Source: Cucumis sativus
Lineage: Eukaryota > Streptophyta > Magnoliopsida > Cucurbitales > Cucurbitaceae
Assembly (NCBI RefSeq): GCF_000004075.3
Contig: NC_026657.2
Span: 7,440,001 to 7,504,000 of the forward strand
Direction of reading: 5' to 3'
Length of the DNA stretch: 64,000 bases
The position numbers and the translations under genes are program-made. The notes beneath the pieces are model-generated. The model made no database searches and was not told the DNA's origin. It saw nothing but the letters and a program-made list of their open reading frames with translations. Below, in pieces: positions 35,261 through 47,100 of the stretch. Numbering within the stretch: position 1 is the stretch's first letter; the number at the start of each line of letters is the position of its first letter.

Positions 35261-38200
35261 ATGGTTACGGCACCGGAAAATTCCGTTTCTACTCCGGCTC
35301 CGACTCCACCGCCGGCGTCAGTTCCGGCTGGAGTTCCGAGTGAGGCTGTGGAGGATAAGGAAAAAGCTATGGTTACAGTGCCTATCGTTAATAGTAAACT
35401 CTCTTTCTTTCTTACTTACTTTCTTTCTTTTTTTTTCATGTTTGTTTGTATGTGTTTGTGTCGATTTGTTTCATTCTGTCTCATTTCTTTCCTTGATCGG
35501 AGATTTTGATGGTGAATGATTTATTACACAATATTAGATGCTAAAGTGTTTGAATTATACACGCTTAGGTGAATTGTGAGATTCGTTTTTCTTCATTGAG
35601 CGCGAGCTGTGCATAGTTTAAGAATTCAGGCCGTCGTCGTATTGTTCCTTTTCTCGCTCTGTTTTATCGTTTAGAAATGGATATAGTCGTAGGGAGAAAA
35701 ATCTGTTCAAATTTGATGTTGGCGAAAGATTCGCTTAGTAGAGTTGTCTTTTACTCTGAATTAGAACCAGAAGGAGTAAGGAACAATTGAGAATCTATGA
35801 TTTTTTATGTCATCGGCAGGATCAAAACACATAGGAAAGGTAAAATGTCAATCGAACGCTGTTTTTTGAAGTAACTTACATGTTATTTCTTCTTTTCTTT
35901 TTTGAGTGTTGAGTTCTTCAAATTTGTATGTTAAGTTATTGTCTACTACTTTTAGTTCTAGTACTTTCTATCCTGGATAGAGATTGGCGGTGACGTTGAT
36001 GTCTAAACATTTATTGCAATTCAGATTGAAATGAACTGTATCATATTGATATTCTATCTCAATTATATTATCATCTTTCCGATGATGGCGTTGCGTTGGG
36101 AAAAGTTAAATGAAAGCCCATCGCCTTCACATGTATAGAAGTTTTGAATGAGTACCTGTAATCCCCGTATGGGAAAAATTGTCTTATTCAATAATATGCT
36201 GCAAATGTTACTTTAAAAATAGTATCGTTGATCGTTCGTACTTTTATCTTTCGTTCTTAGTTTGTATCTTTTTCTGGTTCATCTCTGTTATTTTTTGTTT
36301 ACACTTCTATTGCCAATTACAGCATAATAATACTCACGGAAAGTCTTGTTTCACAATTTTTCTGAATTTCCAGAGAGAAGAGAAATATGTTTCGCGCCCC
36401 TTGAATAGCTTTTCCTCCCTTTGTTTTCCTATTAGTGAGATGTGCTGTACTGGGTCCACTGGCGTTTCTTCTATTTCTTAATTTTTTGTTTTCAATATGC
36501 GTAAAGTTGTAGATAAATCTTCTTCAAAAAAGTTTTAGATAAATTGAAGATCGTGTTTTCGCTTTTGATTACTTGCTTCCTTTATCGTTGTAAAGGAAGA
36601 TATTTTTCAAAAAGAAACTATAAACATATACTAATTACAGCTTTTTCTTAAATGGTCATGATTATTAATCAAATAGTTGTTTGGGTAAGGTGGAATCAAG
36701 CTCTTTGTCCTTATATATATACTTTTAAAGATGCTAATGATGCATATTACAGCTGTCTGTCGTCACCTTGAAGAAAGACATCTCATCTTTGCCCTTTATG
36801 TCATTTGATTCTTTTTTATTCATCAAAACTGGTCAAAAAATTCTATTATATTTGTTTAAGTTTCAACTTAACAACAGTCTACCCTAAGCTTTTAACTTGC
36901 CATCTATTTAATTTCCTTAGTAAAGGTGGGTCATACCGATCTTTTAATTGTCAATTCACCATTGAAGTTTCTTTCTGGTTTTTCAATTATCATCAAAGCA
37001 TGCATGTCATAATTATCAATTAACCATGAATGAACAATGTTTCGCCATTGTGGTGCCAAATTTACATGGAAATGAGTGCAGGGGAGAGAACAAAAGTGAT
37101 TTCACGCAATCGGCGAACTTTTAATAATAGTAAAAGTTAACATACCATTGCTCTTTGTCCCACCGTAGTAACTTTATCTTTCAACTTCTATTATGGCTAG
37201 TGTGATTTTCCTTCCAAGTTCAATGGCTTTACATTGTTTGATACCGTTACCTTTATTGCTTTAATCAGCCTGAAAACTTTTACGATGGGAGTTTTCTCAT
37301 TTAACCTCTTTTTTGCTCCCTCTATTTTTGGATCTTAACAGAAACTAAAGAAGATACTGTACCAAAGAAGGCTTCCGGTGGATCTATTGATAGGGGTGAG
37401 CATACAACACGCATCTTACTCATTCTATATCATCTAATTTTACAATAACAATAAAATATTTCAAAATAATGGTGTGGAAGTTCCAAACTTACAAGACTGA
37501 CCCGATCCTCATTTTTTTAATTAGATATTGCTCTTGCTGAGGTTGAAAAGGAGAAAAGGTTCTCCTTCATCAAGGCCTGGGAAGATAGTGAAAAATCCAA
37601 GGCTGAGAATAAGTAAGTCTTTAAATGAACTCATACTATTTGCTAACAACTTAGTTAAGTTTCCGCAATGGTTGTCATTTGTGGATAAGACTTGTGTTTG
37701 ATATGGATTTTAATTCCCAACATTCCTTGCATTAAATCCCAAACTATCATCATAGAATACAACTTTTTGCTGTATCACATAACTATTTGTCAATTCATGC
37801 CTGTCATGATATGAACTTAATGATAGTTAATGACAAAAATATCTGTGTCTTCACTATTTAATAGGGCACAAAAGAAGCTCTCTTCTGTATTGGCATGGGA
37901 GAACAGCAAAAAAGCCAACCTGGAAGCCAAGTTGAAAAAAATTGAGGTAACCATTTTATATATTCCTCAAATTAGGGAAACCGACCTCTCGCAATAAATA
38001 GATTGGTTCTTAGGTCAAAAGTTAATAACTTATGTTTCGGAAGCATTGTCTTTGTACTTGATCGTTTGAATGAAGCTAACAAATAATAGATTCAAGGCAT
38101 AACCAATGAGTGGAATTGAATTTTCAATACAGGAAGATTTGGAGAAGAAAAAGGCTGAATATGGAGAAAAGATGAAGAACAAAGTGGTTTTGATACACAA

Positions 38201-38327
38201 AGAAGCAGAAGAGAAGAAGGCGACAGTGGAAGCACAAAGGTCAGAGGAATTGCTGAAGGCAGAGGAAACAGCAGCAAAATTCCGAGCAACTGGAACCATT
38301 CCAAAGAAATTTTTGGGATGTTTTTGA
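35261..38327 (+). CDS. REM: Remorin (group 1 type)
   Basis: Plasma-membrane protein of plant nanodomains that scaffolds signalling and affects virus movement and plasmodesmata. Exons 35261..35393, 37342..37395, 37525..37612, 37865..37946 and 38133..38327 give 183 residues with consistent phases. The N-terminal 60 residues are disordered, Pro/Val-rich (TPAPTPPPASVPAGVPSEAV). The remorin_C domain starts at IALAEVEKEKRFSFIKAWED and continues as a long charged coiled coil (KAENKAQKKLSSVLAWENSK; KKKAEYGEKMKNKV). The end FRATGTIPKKFLGCF carries the membrane anchor with a Cys that can be S-acylated. Intron 1 is 1.9 kb. Length and order match Arabidopsis REM1 proteins. Confidence 0.95.
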
Positions 38328-39849
38328 TAATGAGAGGTTTCATGAAATTTATTGTGAAGCTTTTGTGTTGTTAATGTTAATGTTAATGTCACGTACGTAT
38401 TAATATTCATATAAGTAATTAGTAATGTGCCATTGTCCTAATGTATTGTGTTTATTTTGTAAATGTTTGTGCCTTTGGTTGTGGCCTTGTGTTGTTTGTT
38501 TTGTTTTGGCCAACAAATCTTCAACTGTTTATTATTTCTTTTGTTTTTGTTTGTATAAAATGTGTGAGAGAGAGTGTGTGTGTGTGTGTGGTCTTTGCCA
38601 TTTTGTTTATGTTTCTTCTTCTTCCTATAGTATAGTTCGATAGTTCAAATTTTAGAGTTAAAAATTCAAAATTCTCGACCTTCTTGCATTTTTAACATTA
38701 TACTAAATATACTCCAATCATGAGATTGTTTTCAAAACAAAAAAAAAAAATCATGAAATTTAGATTGAGATTAATATTAAGGTTCTCCAATTTTATGTTT
38801 TCTATTTTTAACAAAGCTTATAATCTTTTATTTTAAACAAAGGTTATCTTTCTTTAGTTCATTACTTTATTGAGATTAATAGTAAGGTTCTCCAATTTTA
38901 TGTTTTCTATTTTTAACAAAGCTTATAATCTTTTGTTTTAAACAAAGGTTATCTTTCTTTAGTTCATTACTTTATTTGACCATGTATCAAAAATTTTGTA
39001 TCAATTTTAGAAATATTTATTAAATAAATTATAGTATTTTTTAAAAATTACAAATATAATCAAATCTTTAAAATAAATTGTTTTCTGTCCGATTTTTTTA
39101 AAATGTTATATATGTCTATTCAATCTTGAATAGATGTCGAGTGTTTTTAAAATGTCAAATTTACTTTATATTTCTATCAATCTTGAATAGATGTTGAGCA
39201 TTTTTAAAGTGTAAAAAATGAGTTTTGAAAGTGTAGATATGTTTGAAAAGTGAAGAAAGAGTTGTTTATCGATTGACTTTTATTTTATTTTTGTTTTTCT
39301 TTAAAGAATGTCCATGAACATTGCTTTGATAAATTGAGACCTCTCAATTCTGTGTTTAGTCTAAATCGACGTTTTAAACGATCTTGTATTTGGTTGGGAA
39401 GGAATAGCTTATTTTCTATGTTCTCTTGAAACACTACAAGAGGTAAAAGTGGAAGAGAAGTCGTAAAATAGTGTAATAGGTAGATAGATAGATAGAGTTA
39501 GAATAGAGGTGTAAAATACTAAACAATAATCACTAATCAGTGTATCATAATTCATAAGGCCCTGATTTCAAAACCATATTATATGATTATCTACATACTT
39601 ACTCAACAATTGCTGCTCACTAGAAATCCAAAATCCCCTTTTCAATTGCTTTTATAAGTAGCAATGGAGATAACAACCTCTTTCTCTTAACACAGATTCC
39701 TTCCACTTTAAAGCACAAAAAAAATTGGTTTATCTTACCAAATAGTTTTGCTAACAAACCACAAAACTTGGGACCTAAACTACCAAAGAAACTTGAATCA
39801 CTATCCCCATCGAAGAAGGTTGATGAAAATAAGGCTCTTAGTAGATCTA
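38328..39849. other. Tail-to-tail spacer between remorin and MYB17
   Basis: Contains the remorin 3' UTR (with a TG microsatellite near 38574-38590), a 105-bp tandem duplication (separate entry) and AT-rich sequence without exons. The MYB 3' UTR lies near 39600-39849. Confidence 0.5.
38766..38975. repeat. Tandem duplication of a 105-bp unit
   Basis: The unit starts TGAGATTAATATTAAGGTTC at 38766 and again, with one change (AGTAAGG), at 38871. Both copies contain TTTAACAAAGCTTATAATC and AACAAAGGTTATCTTTC. I count about two differences, so the event is recent. Confidence 0.9.
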
Positions 39850-41850
39850 CTAATGCAGATGCTGCTGTGTGATTATGTTGTCTTCTTCCAAGAAGCTCAT
39901 GTCATTGTTAATGGGGAAATCCAGAAGCAGTCCTAATGCACTATCCGATGACTCCTCGAACTCGTTTGCACTGGAAGAATCAGATTTAGACATCACAATG
40001 TCAGTCATGGATTGGAAGTTTTTGTACTCTGTTTCTTCGTTTTCATTGTTGCTTTCCATGGCTGAGGAACCGGTGTAATCAACTCTGTTGTGAGTTGCAA
40101 CAATGAAAAGTGATTCACATTTAACTGATGAGGATAGGGGGCTTAGGCTTTGGCATGTGGTTTTGTCATCTCTGCACCTACGGAATGATTCGCCAACTTC
40201 GGAGTTCCATATTTGAAGAAAAAAGTCGGAGTCGGTTGTTCTTTCCATGAGAAGTGGGGTGAAAAGAGATGACTCTCTTGAAAGCCGCGCTTCAGCTTCG
40301 AGCCGAGCACTCTCCCACTGCGCCATGTGGCGGGTGGCTGGAGATGCTGGTGCTGTAGAGGATGAGCAGCGAGAGTTGAACGGTTCGTGCGTCTGTGGAT
40401 CAATGCCAATGCAAAGAAGACGTTTCTTTAGGTGAGTGTTCCATAAGTTCTTGATTTCATTATCCGTCCTTCCTGGCAGTTGAGAAGCAATGGCAGCCCA
40501 CCTGCAAGAATTTGATCAGTAAAACTCCATCAAACGACTTCCATAATGCAGCAAGTAGTTGAAGACAAACAATCTCCCCATTGCATCCTTGTTCAAGAAG
40601 TAGAAGAAGATCGATTTTTTTTGCTTCAAACCTCAGAGAAAGCAAACAACCAATTAACATGATTGGCCTCCAGATTCTACAAACTACTATTTAGAGTCAA
40701 AGACTTAGCCTCAAGTTTTTTTTTAAAGTGGTTCCAATGGCCAAACACGGACTAAATATCTCTCTCTAGAACCGAAAGTCAGGAAGAAAGACCACTAAAC
40801 GTAGTTAGCTCTTTCCAAATATCTCATTGTTGCTCATTTGAATTGAATTAGTATTTTAAAGGTGATCAAAGGAATGATGACATTAATTTAATCAGTCAAC
40901 TTTATGATAACATCCAGGAAGAAACAACGAGGCATCACCTGTTTCCAAGAATTCCATGAAGCTGAATAACAAGCTTCTCTTCCTCAGGGGTGAAGGGACC
41001 ACGTTTGATATCTGGTCTTAGATAATTTGTCCACCGTAAACGGCAGCTCTTCCCACACCGTAGAAGACCTAAAATAAACAAATCATGCAGACAGACCATT
41101 CCATCCAATGTGAGAGACAAATAAGAAAAACGTAAGAACAAAGGATAAAAATTGTACCCTCCCAGTTGTGCATGAAACTTTCTAGTGTGGAATCTTATAG
41201 ATTACACTGGAGGTGAAACAGGAAACTAAAGATAAAAATAAATAAATAAACCAACTATTCCTTATTTCGAAGGATAGTCGAGGCAGGCAAGCATTCCTTG
41301 ACAGGAGAAGAGTTTTCAGTGGGAAAAATCAATTATTTTATGTTCAACATCATTTGCGGGGAATACAGAACGATTATGCAGAAAATAATTCTCAGAACAA
41401 AAGATTTAAAATGATGCCAAAACCTTCTCCGGCACATTGTTAGGTAACAAAGCAGAGACATAGCTGTCATTAAATCTATGGATCGGCGAAAGGAGAACGG
41501 TGGGGTATTGGGAAAGTGAGAAGGGAAATGGCAAGGTAAAGGACTAACTACACAAGCTTCGTCTTCCTTCTTTTCCTTTTTTCTATCATTCCATTTACAA
41601 TAAATTTCGAAGTTATGAACGAAGGAACACTTTCCAGAAGTTAAAATAATAAAAAGAGAATGCTGAATGAGAGATGACAAATGGGGAACTAGCGAAAATT
41701 TTGGATCACTAAACCTGCAAGCTTGGGGAGAGATCTCCAACTACCGTGGCCATTGTTTTCCCTAATATAGTTAATAAGGAGTTCATCTTCTTCCGATGTC
41801 CACGGCCCTTTCTTTAGCCCCTTCTTATCACAACAAGGTGTCCTCCCCAT
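39850..41850 (-). CDS. MYB17: R2R3-MYB transcription factor, MYB17-like
   Basis: DNA-binding regulator of the MIXTA-related subgroup 9; Arabidopsis MYB17 is linked to flowering and early inflorescence development. Exons 41715..41850, 40939..41068 and 39850..40501 (minus strand) give 305 residues. The R2 repeat begins [20 protein letters not shown] and R3 follows [20 protein letters not shown]3 contains [20 protein letters not shown]; the Leu of KNLWNTH, in place of the common Tyr, fits MYB17. After it come [20 protein letters not shown] (the subgroup 9 motif), [14 protein letters not shown], and near the end [20 protein letters not shown], which I recall from Arabidopsis MYB17. Intron positions are those of most R2R3-MYBs. 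Confidence 0.93.
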
Positions 41851-42239
41851 CTCACAGCTTTCACTACCAGAGGCAGAGACACTCCTTCAAGTGGCCAAGA
41901 GTGAAAGAACAAAATCCAGATCCTTTCTTAGCACATCAATTTCTTAGAGCGAATTCACAAATGGATGAGGAAAGCCATGTGAAGGGGTTATCTCAATGAA
42001 TTGAAATGAGAAGAGGGAAATTAATGGCTATGTGAGTCTGAATGGGAAGGACAAGGATCAGCTAGTTTCAAGCTGGTTCTTGCAATAAATACTGACATGG
42101 TTGAGCATAGTAAGAATTGAATCATCATTGAAAGTAAAATTTGTCCAAAAAAATTGAGGGAGTTAATGCAGAGGTTTCTTATTCTGAGGTTTTACAATTA
42201 CGCACAACTGATATAAGAAATAAGCGAATAAGGAGAAGA

Positions 42240-43181
42240 ATTTATTGCGGATTCTCACAATGCAGACGAGCATTTATTGAACAGAGAGAGATTTGAGACG
42301 CATTTATTATGATGAAAATGACATACAGAGTACGGGACATACCATGACAAGACCAGGCCTTCACCACTGTTCCCTTGTGGGTCTTCCAAAACTCCCTCTT
42401 CCCTCTTCCCTCTTCCCTCTTCCCTCTTCCAATCTCATGGCTAAAAAAGAAACAAACCAAACTTGATTTCTTCAACTAGATATTCGTAATCAGTAAACTT
42501 TCCTGCTTAATTTTAGTAGGAAACTCTAAATTGTGAAAAACCTCCCCTTGATTAAGATAATGATAAATTACAAAACATATGTATGTGTGCCTAAAATAAA
42601 CAAATACATCGACTATACCTTTTTCCTATCTAAAATTGGACAGAATTCATTTGGGCATATGCTATTTAAGATAAGATTAAATCTTAATAATAGAAATTAT
42701 TCATTGATAGTATCCGCCACTATAAACAGAAGACAATAATTCACACGAATTCAACAATAATCGAGGTCAAAATGAGTCTAAACTAAAATAGATAAATACT
42801 GAAACAAAACAGAGTTACCTTTATCTCACTGAGCAATTGAAAGTTGTGATAATAAATGCCTCGGAAAGAGAGAGAAAGACAAAACAAAATGTCATAATAT
42901 CATTACTCCTTTTAGAAATTAGGTAAAGGAGTTGAAAAATGAAATTGAACAAAAGCAGAGAAGGTAAAGAGTGAGAAAGCTGAGATTCGAGGGCATCAGT
43001 TACAAATTCTGCTAGCATCGAACTGGTGAATAGAAAATAAACCAAAAATTGAAAGAAAACAAACGAAATCTTTTACTTTTTGTATGGATTTGAGGAGTAA
43101 GAATGCAGAAATTTGACTCGCCACTAAAAACAGGAGGATGAGGAAGAAGACGATACGATTACGATCAAGCCCTAAAGCCAT
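42240..43181 (-). CDS. Possible small secreted-peptide gene (uncertain structure)
   Basis: The ATG at 43181 opens a good signal-peptide-like sequence, MALGLDRNRIVFFLILLFLV, then ASQISAFLLLKSIQK. A donor (CAAAAA|GTAAAA) and an acceptor (TTCACCAG) flank a very short AT-rich intron. The spliced form ends KFDASRICN (about 43 residues); the unspliced form keeps the same frame and ends in the same residues (61 residues). Further minus-strand exons down to 42240 would then be 3' UTR; the last has AATAAA signals (near 42270 and 42315). The family is not recognised. It could be a non-coding transcript or a chance ORF. Confidence 0.35.
42393..42430. repeat. CCCTCTT heptamer microsatellite
   Basis: About five perfect tandem copies of a 7-base CCCTCTT unit. 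On the minus strand it falls in the proposed last exon of the small peptide gene, just after an acceptor (TTTTTTAG). Confidence 0.9.
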
Positions 43182-46100
43182 TTGAAAGACTCAACCGCGA
43201 GTAGCTCTTTTAACCCATTGTTCGTTCCAATTTTGCGCCATAAAACACTAACCCGAAATTTGAATCTTTTTTGTTTTTATCTCTTTTTCTTTTTTTCTTC
43301 TTTCCTTTTTCTTTTTCACATTTTACAAACTAATAAAATAAGCCAAAATATTTATCAATTTTTATATGTTTTTTTTATTGATAGAAACTAATTATTTTCT
43401 ATATTTTATCGATATTTTTACTATTTTACCCTTCGTAATAGTTATTGTTTTTTCACATATTTTTTCAAATAAAAAATAGTATAAAATATAAAAAAAATTA
43501 TTTTATAGAACAAAACCACCTAAAAACAAAATTTATTTGCTAAATATACAATTCTTTTAGAGATATCCTTAAAGGTAACAAAATAATCTAAAATATTTAT
43601 AACATATGAATTTTATTATTGAAGTATATTAGTGTCTATCAATATTTATGATCAATTAAATTTAAAATTTTACATCAAATTTCTTTTTTTTTTTACTATT
43701 TCTCTTTTAAATTTCTACATTTCATTTTTCATATTAGCTCTATATATTATAATTTATCGATTTGTGTGCCATCGTCATCTATTGTTTTACCCATCAATTT
43801 ATAACATTTATTATTTATTTATTTTCTAATTTTGTAGTCCAATTTTTTTTTATTGTATTCTACTTTTGGGTAGTGAGGTACAAATTAAAAATATCAATAT
43901 TAAGAATATTGCATATCAAATCACACCGAACTAATTTTAAAGTCAAAACTACTAAAATTTACTATAATAATAATAAACATAGTTTATATTCACCTCTACT
44001 TATAATGAATGATTTAGAGCAAAAAATAATTTGGTAGAATTGTTTGTGGAGATTAATTTTGTTATGAAAAATGAAGGCATTTGAGAATTTGAAAAAAGCA
44101 TTCACATGAAATCACTTTCCAAACCATTTTAAGTGGGAAAGTATTTTTGGCCGTACACTTAAATACTTTTGACAATCAATATCATTTAAAACATTAATTA
44201 ATACTCACATACAACATTCTCATTGTCCATCTCTTCTACAATTTTTCTTTTCTTATCCTTATCCTTCATCGACCCATCCCGATCAACTTTATTCTAAAAT
44301 ATAAGCTCGATTTAAGATAGGATTGACGAGCTTAAAACACTATTTGAATTTTGGTTTCGTTGACGACTAAACGTTAGAATTTAGCTTAGTTAAATAAAAG
44401 CTTTAGTCGAATTGAGATTTTACTTTGATCACCCGAAGGGTTTTTAAAATTTAGTAATTGATATTTTTATATAGTTAAGATACATAAATGGGTCGTGTGA
44501 TTCCATGTCTATTTTTATTGCTCTATTAAACTGTATAGAATTATCATCTACTCATAATTTCAACCGTGGATGATTAAATGTCTCAATTTAAAATTTTATT
44601 GTGTTATATACCTCACTAAAAACTATATTTATTTTTGAAAAAACTATCTTTAAGTCCTTAAGTTTACGTGAATATGTGTATTTGGTCTTTGAGTTTTAAA
44701 AATAGACATTTTTAGTCATCGAGTTTATATAAGCAAACTTATTTAGTGTCTGAGACTTCAAGATAAACCTTTTTAGCGTTTGAATTTTTAAAAGTAGGTT
44801 TAAAAGTTCTCTCAACTAATTTTATAATTTTATTTTAAACAATTATTTGTCGTTTTAAATTAAAAGAATAACTTTCCAAAATCATACTCTATAAAATTAT
44901 TTTTTTATAATTATAAATACCATATAACTATTTTTAAAAACGTTAAACATAAAATACTTTTAAAGCCCTGTAAACATATTTTTAAACTGACTAAGAAAGG
45001 TATATCTTGAAAACTCGATAACCAAACATGTCTATTTATATAAAGTTGGAGCTAAAAAAGTCTATTTTTAAAACTCATAGATCAAAAGAACGTAGGGATG
45101 AGCATAAGTCAAATCAGTTTAGGTTTAGTAAAGCTCCAAACCGACCTCGACCATAAAGGAGTACTATAGACCAACCATTGATCGGTAGCATTTGAAATTT
45201 ATTCAAAGCATTGTCAATTTGAATTTTTCTCAAACCATAACCACAACTATCAAACTTCTTATCTTCAATCGATCACCTTTGATTCGATTGACTCAACTTA
45301 TCGATCCATCATGTTCATTCCTAGACAAACTTTGCCAAACATCTCGAAAGCATATCTATATTTTATTCTCATGTAAACATGTAAAGAAAGTAAAATGTAA
45401 TGAAGAAATGTAAAAAAAATGAAATGAGAAAGAGCATTATTTGATTAGATGTCAGCAAAGGTGAAAATATGGACGAAGGACAGTCAATGGTAAAGTCAAA
45501 GATCTGTCCCTTCGCATTTACTCCTAAATCCCAACCTCTTCCTTTCTCTTCTCTTCTTTTCTTTATCCTTTCCCTTCATTTCACCCCAAAAACAAAAACA
45601 AAAATTAAAACTTTTTGTAAAAATAGTAAAATATATATATATAATAATAAATAAATCTAACAAATTTAAAAATAGATAAATAGCTTTTTAATAACTATTT
45701 GATAGTCATATCATATTATTGATTACTTGTTATAGTTGTCATATTCGTAATATGAAGAAAAAAAATGTGTTATGGACTCTTTTTTAATAAATGTTTTTGT
45801 CGTGTGATTCAATTTCATAGCTTGGATGTAATTTTCACATTATTATATTTTGTTGTTGTTTTTTTACATCTTATGTACGAGTATTTTTGTCGCATTTGAA
45901 TTGTAATTGAGAGGTTGGTAATTTTACTAATTTAAACCATGAACTTTTGTATCTCTGGCAATTTATACTCTCTAAATTATGTTCGACCACTATCGTAAAA
46001 CTTGTAATTTTAGTCAATTAAACTTCTAATTTTTCATATAGACTCTTCGTTAAAATTATCTTTGATACATTAATCTTTTCATTTTTTTTTTTACAATTGT

Positions 46101-47100
46101 ATCAAAAGAATGTGTAATTTTTTCTAAAGAAAAAGTGTAATAAAACATATAATATATTTTTAACCTAACCTTAAAAAGATGACATTTTACCCCAAATTAA
46201 GATATTTTAAATGGCATATTAAACACATAATAATTAAGCTGTCAATATTATGGTTTTGACCTATGCTAGATTAGGTCTTTTGAAATATATATAAATTGAG
46301 ATATTGCTAATTAGTTCAACCAAAAGGTCTGCATTTCTGCTCAATAAGTCATGTAATTATTGAGATGCTTTTGTCCAAAATTGCAAATAATTATTTAGCA
46401 AAATCACATTCAGTATGGTTTTTCTTTTAATTTTTAGAAATAGGTAAACACAAAAGGTATAGCTACGTTACACCATACATTAATGGTGTACCCTAATATC
46501 CAACATCTTTATTTTCCAAGGTTCACTTGTCACGCACCATGTTCGTTTTTATTGGAGAATAAATCTCAAATGATCTCTTAGAAATGGAATTTTTTAAAAA
46601 CAAAATTTTCCATTTTCTTTCTGTTTCAACCTTAAATTTCGGATGAGCCTTTTAAAGTTAATTTTACTTAATGACAAGGTGGGATGACATTATAGCTTTC
46701 AATTATAAAAGTTCAAATTTGGACCTCCTTGGGCTATGAAGAACATTTTCAAAACTTGAAAATGTTAAAAAAGAATTGAACTATTTTAAAATCACTATCA
46801 CCATGAAATTCAAAAATATAAATATATATATATGTATGTATATATATAAAAGTAGATAAGATACCAAAAAAGAAGTGGGCAGTGGGGGATGGGAAGAGCA
46901 ATGAATTCAACACCCAGAGAGCAGTGTCGGGGAAAGGTTGCGTGAAAGAGAAAAACGATCAGCTTTTCTTACTTCCATTTCTGTCGGCGGCAACCCTAAA
47001 ACCAAAAGCAACCCTTCACCACCACTTCACTTTAATTAAACACCACAACATTCATTTCTTTGTATATATATATACACACACATATGTATAAATCATTAAA
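43182..47100. other. Long gene-free AT-rich region
   Basis: Nearly 4 kb in which no exon, RNA gene or intact transposon was found. It holds a fold-back region near 44650-45090 (separate entry), a segment at 45090-45340 with GGGATGAGCATAA at one end and TGTTCATTCCTAG at the other that may be a small hAT-type remnant, and AT microsatellites near 45635, 46820 and 47064. Frames such as 46882-47091 lack family resemblance and are not called. Confidence 0.5.
44650..45090. repeat. Imperfect fold-back (inverted repeat) segment
   Basis: The left part has TTTGGTCTTTGAGTTTTAAA followed by AATAGACATTTTTAGTC. The right part has AAAAAGTCTATTTTTAAAAC, then TCATAGATCAAAAG, its approximate reverse complement. 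A second pair is CATCGAGTTTATATAA against CTCGATAACCAAACATGTC. The centre is AT-rich with no ORF. Likely a decayed non-autonomous element. Confidence 0.5.

Noticed and set aside
42391-42431. CRISPR-like regular repeat
   Set aside because: A 7-base microsatellite without spacers, in a plant nuclear genome.
46882-47091. 69-codon plus-strand frame with AT-repeat tail
   Set aside because: No family resemblance, low-complexity end, no splice or promoter support.
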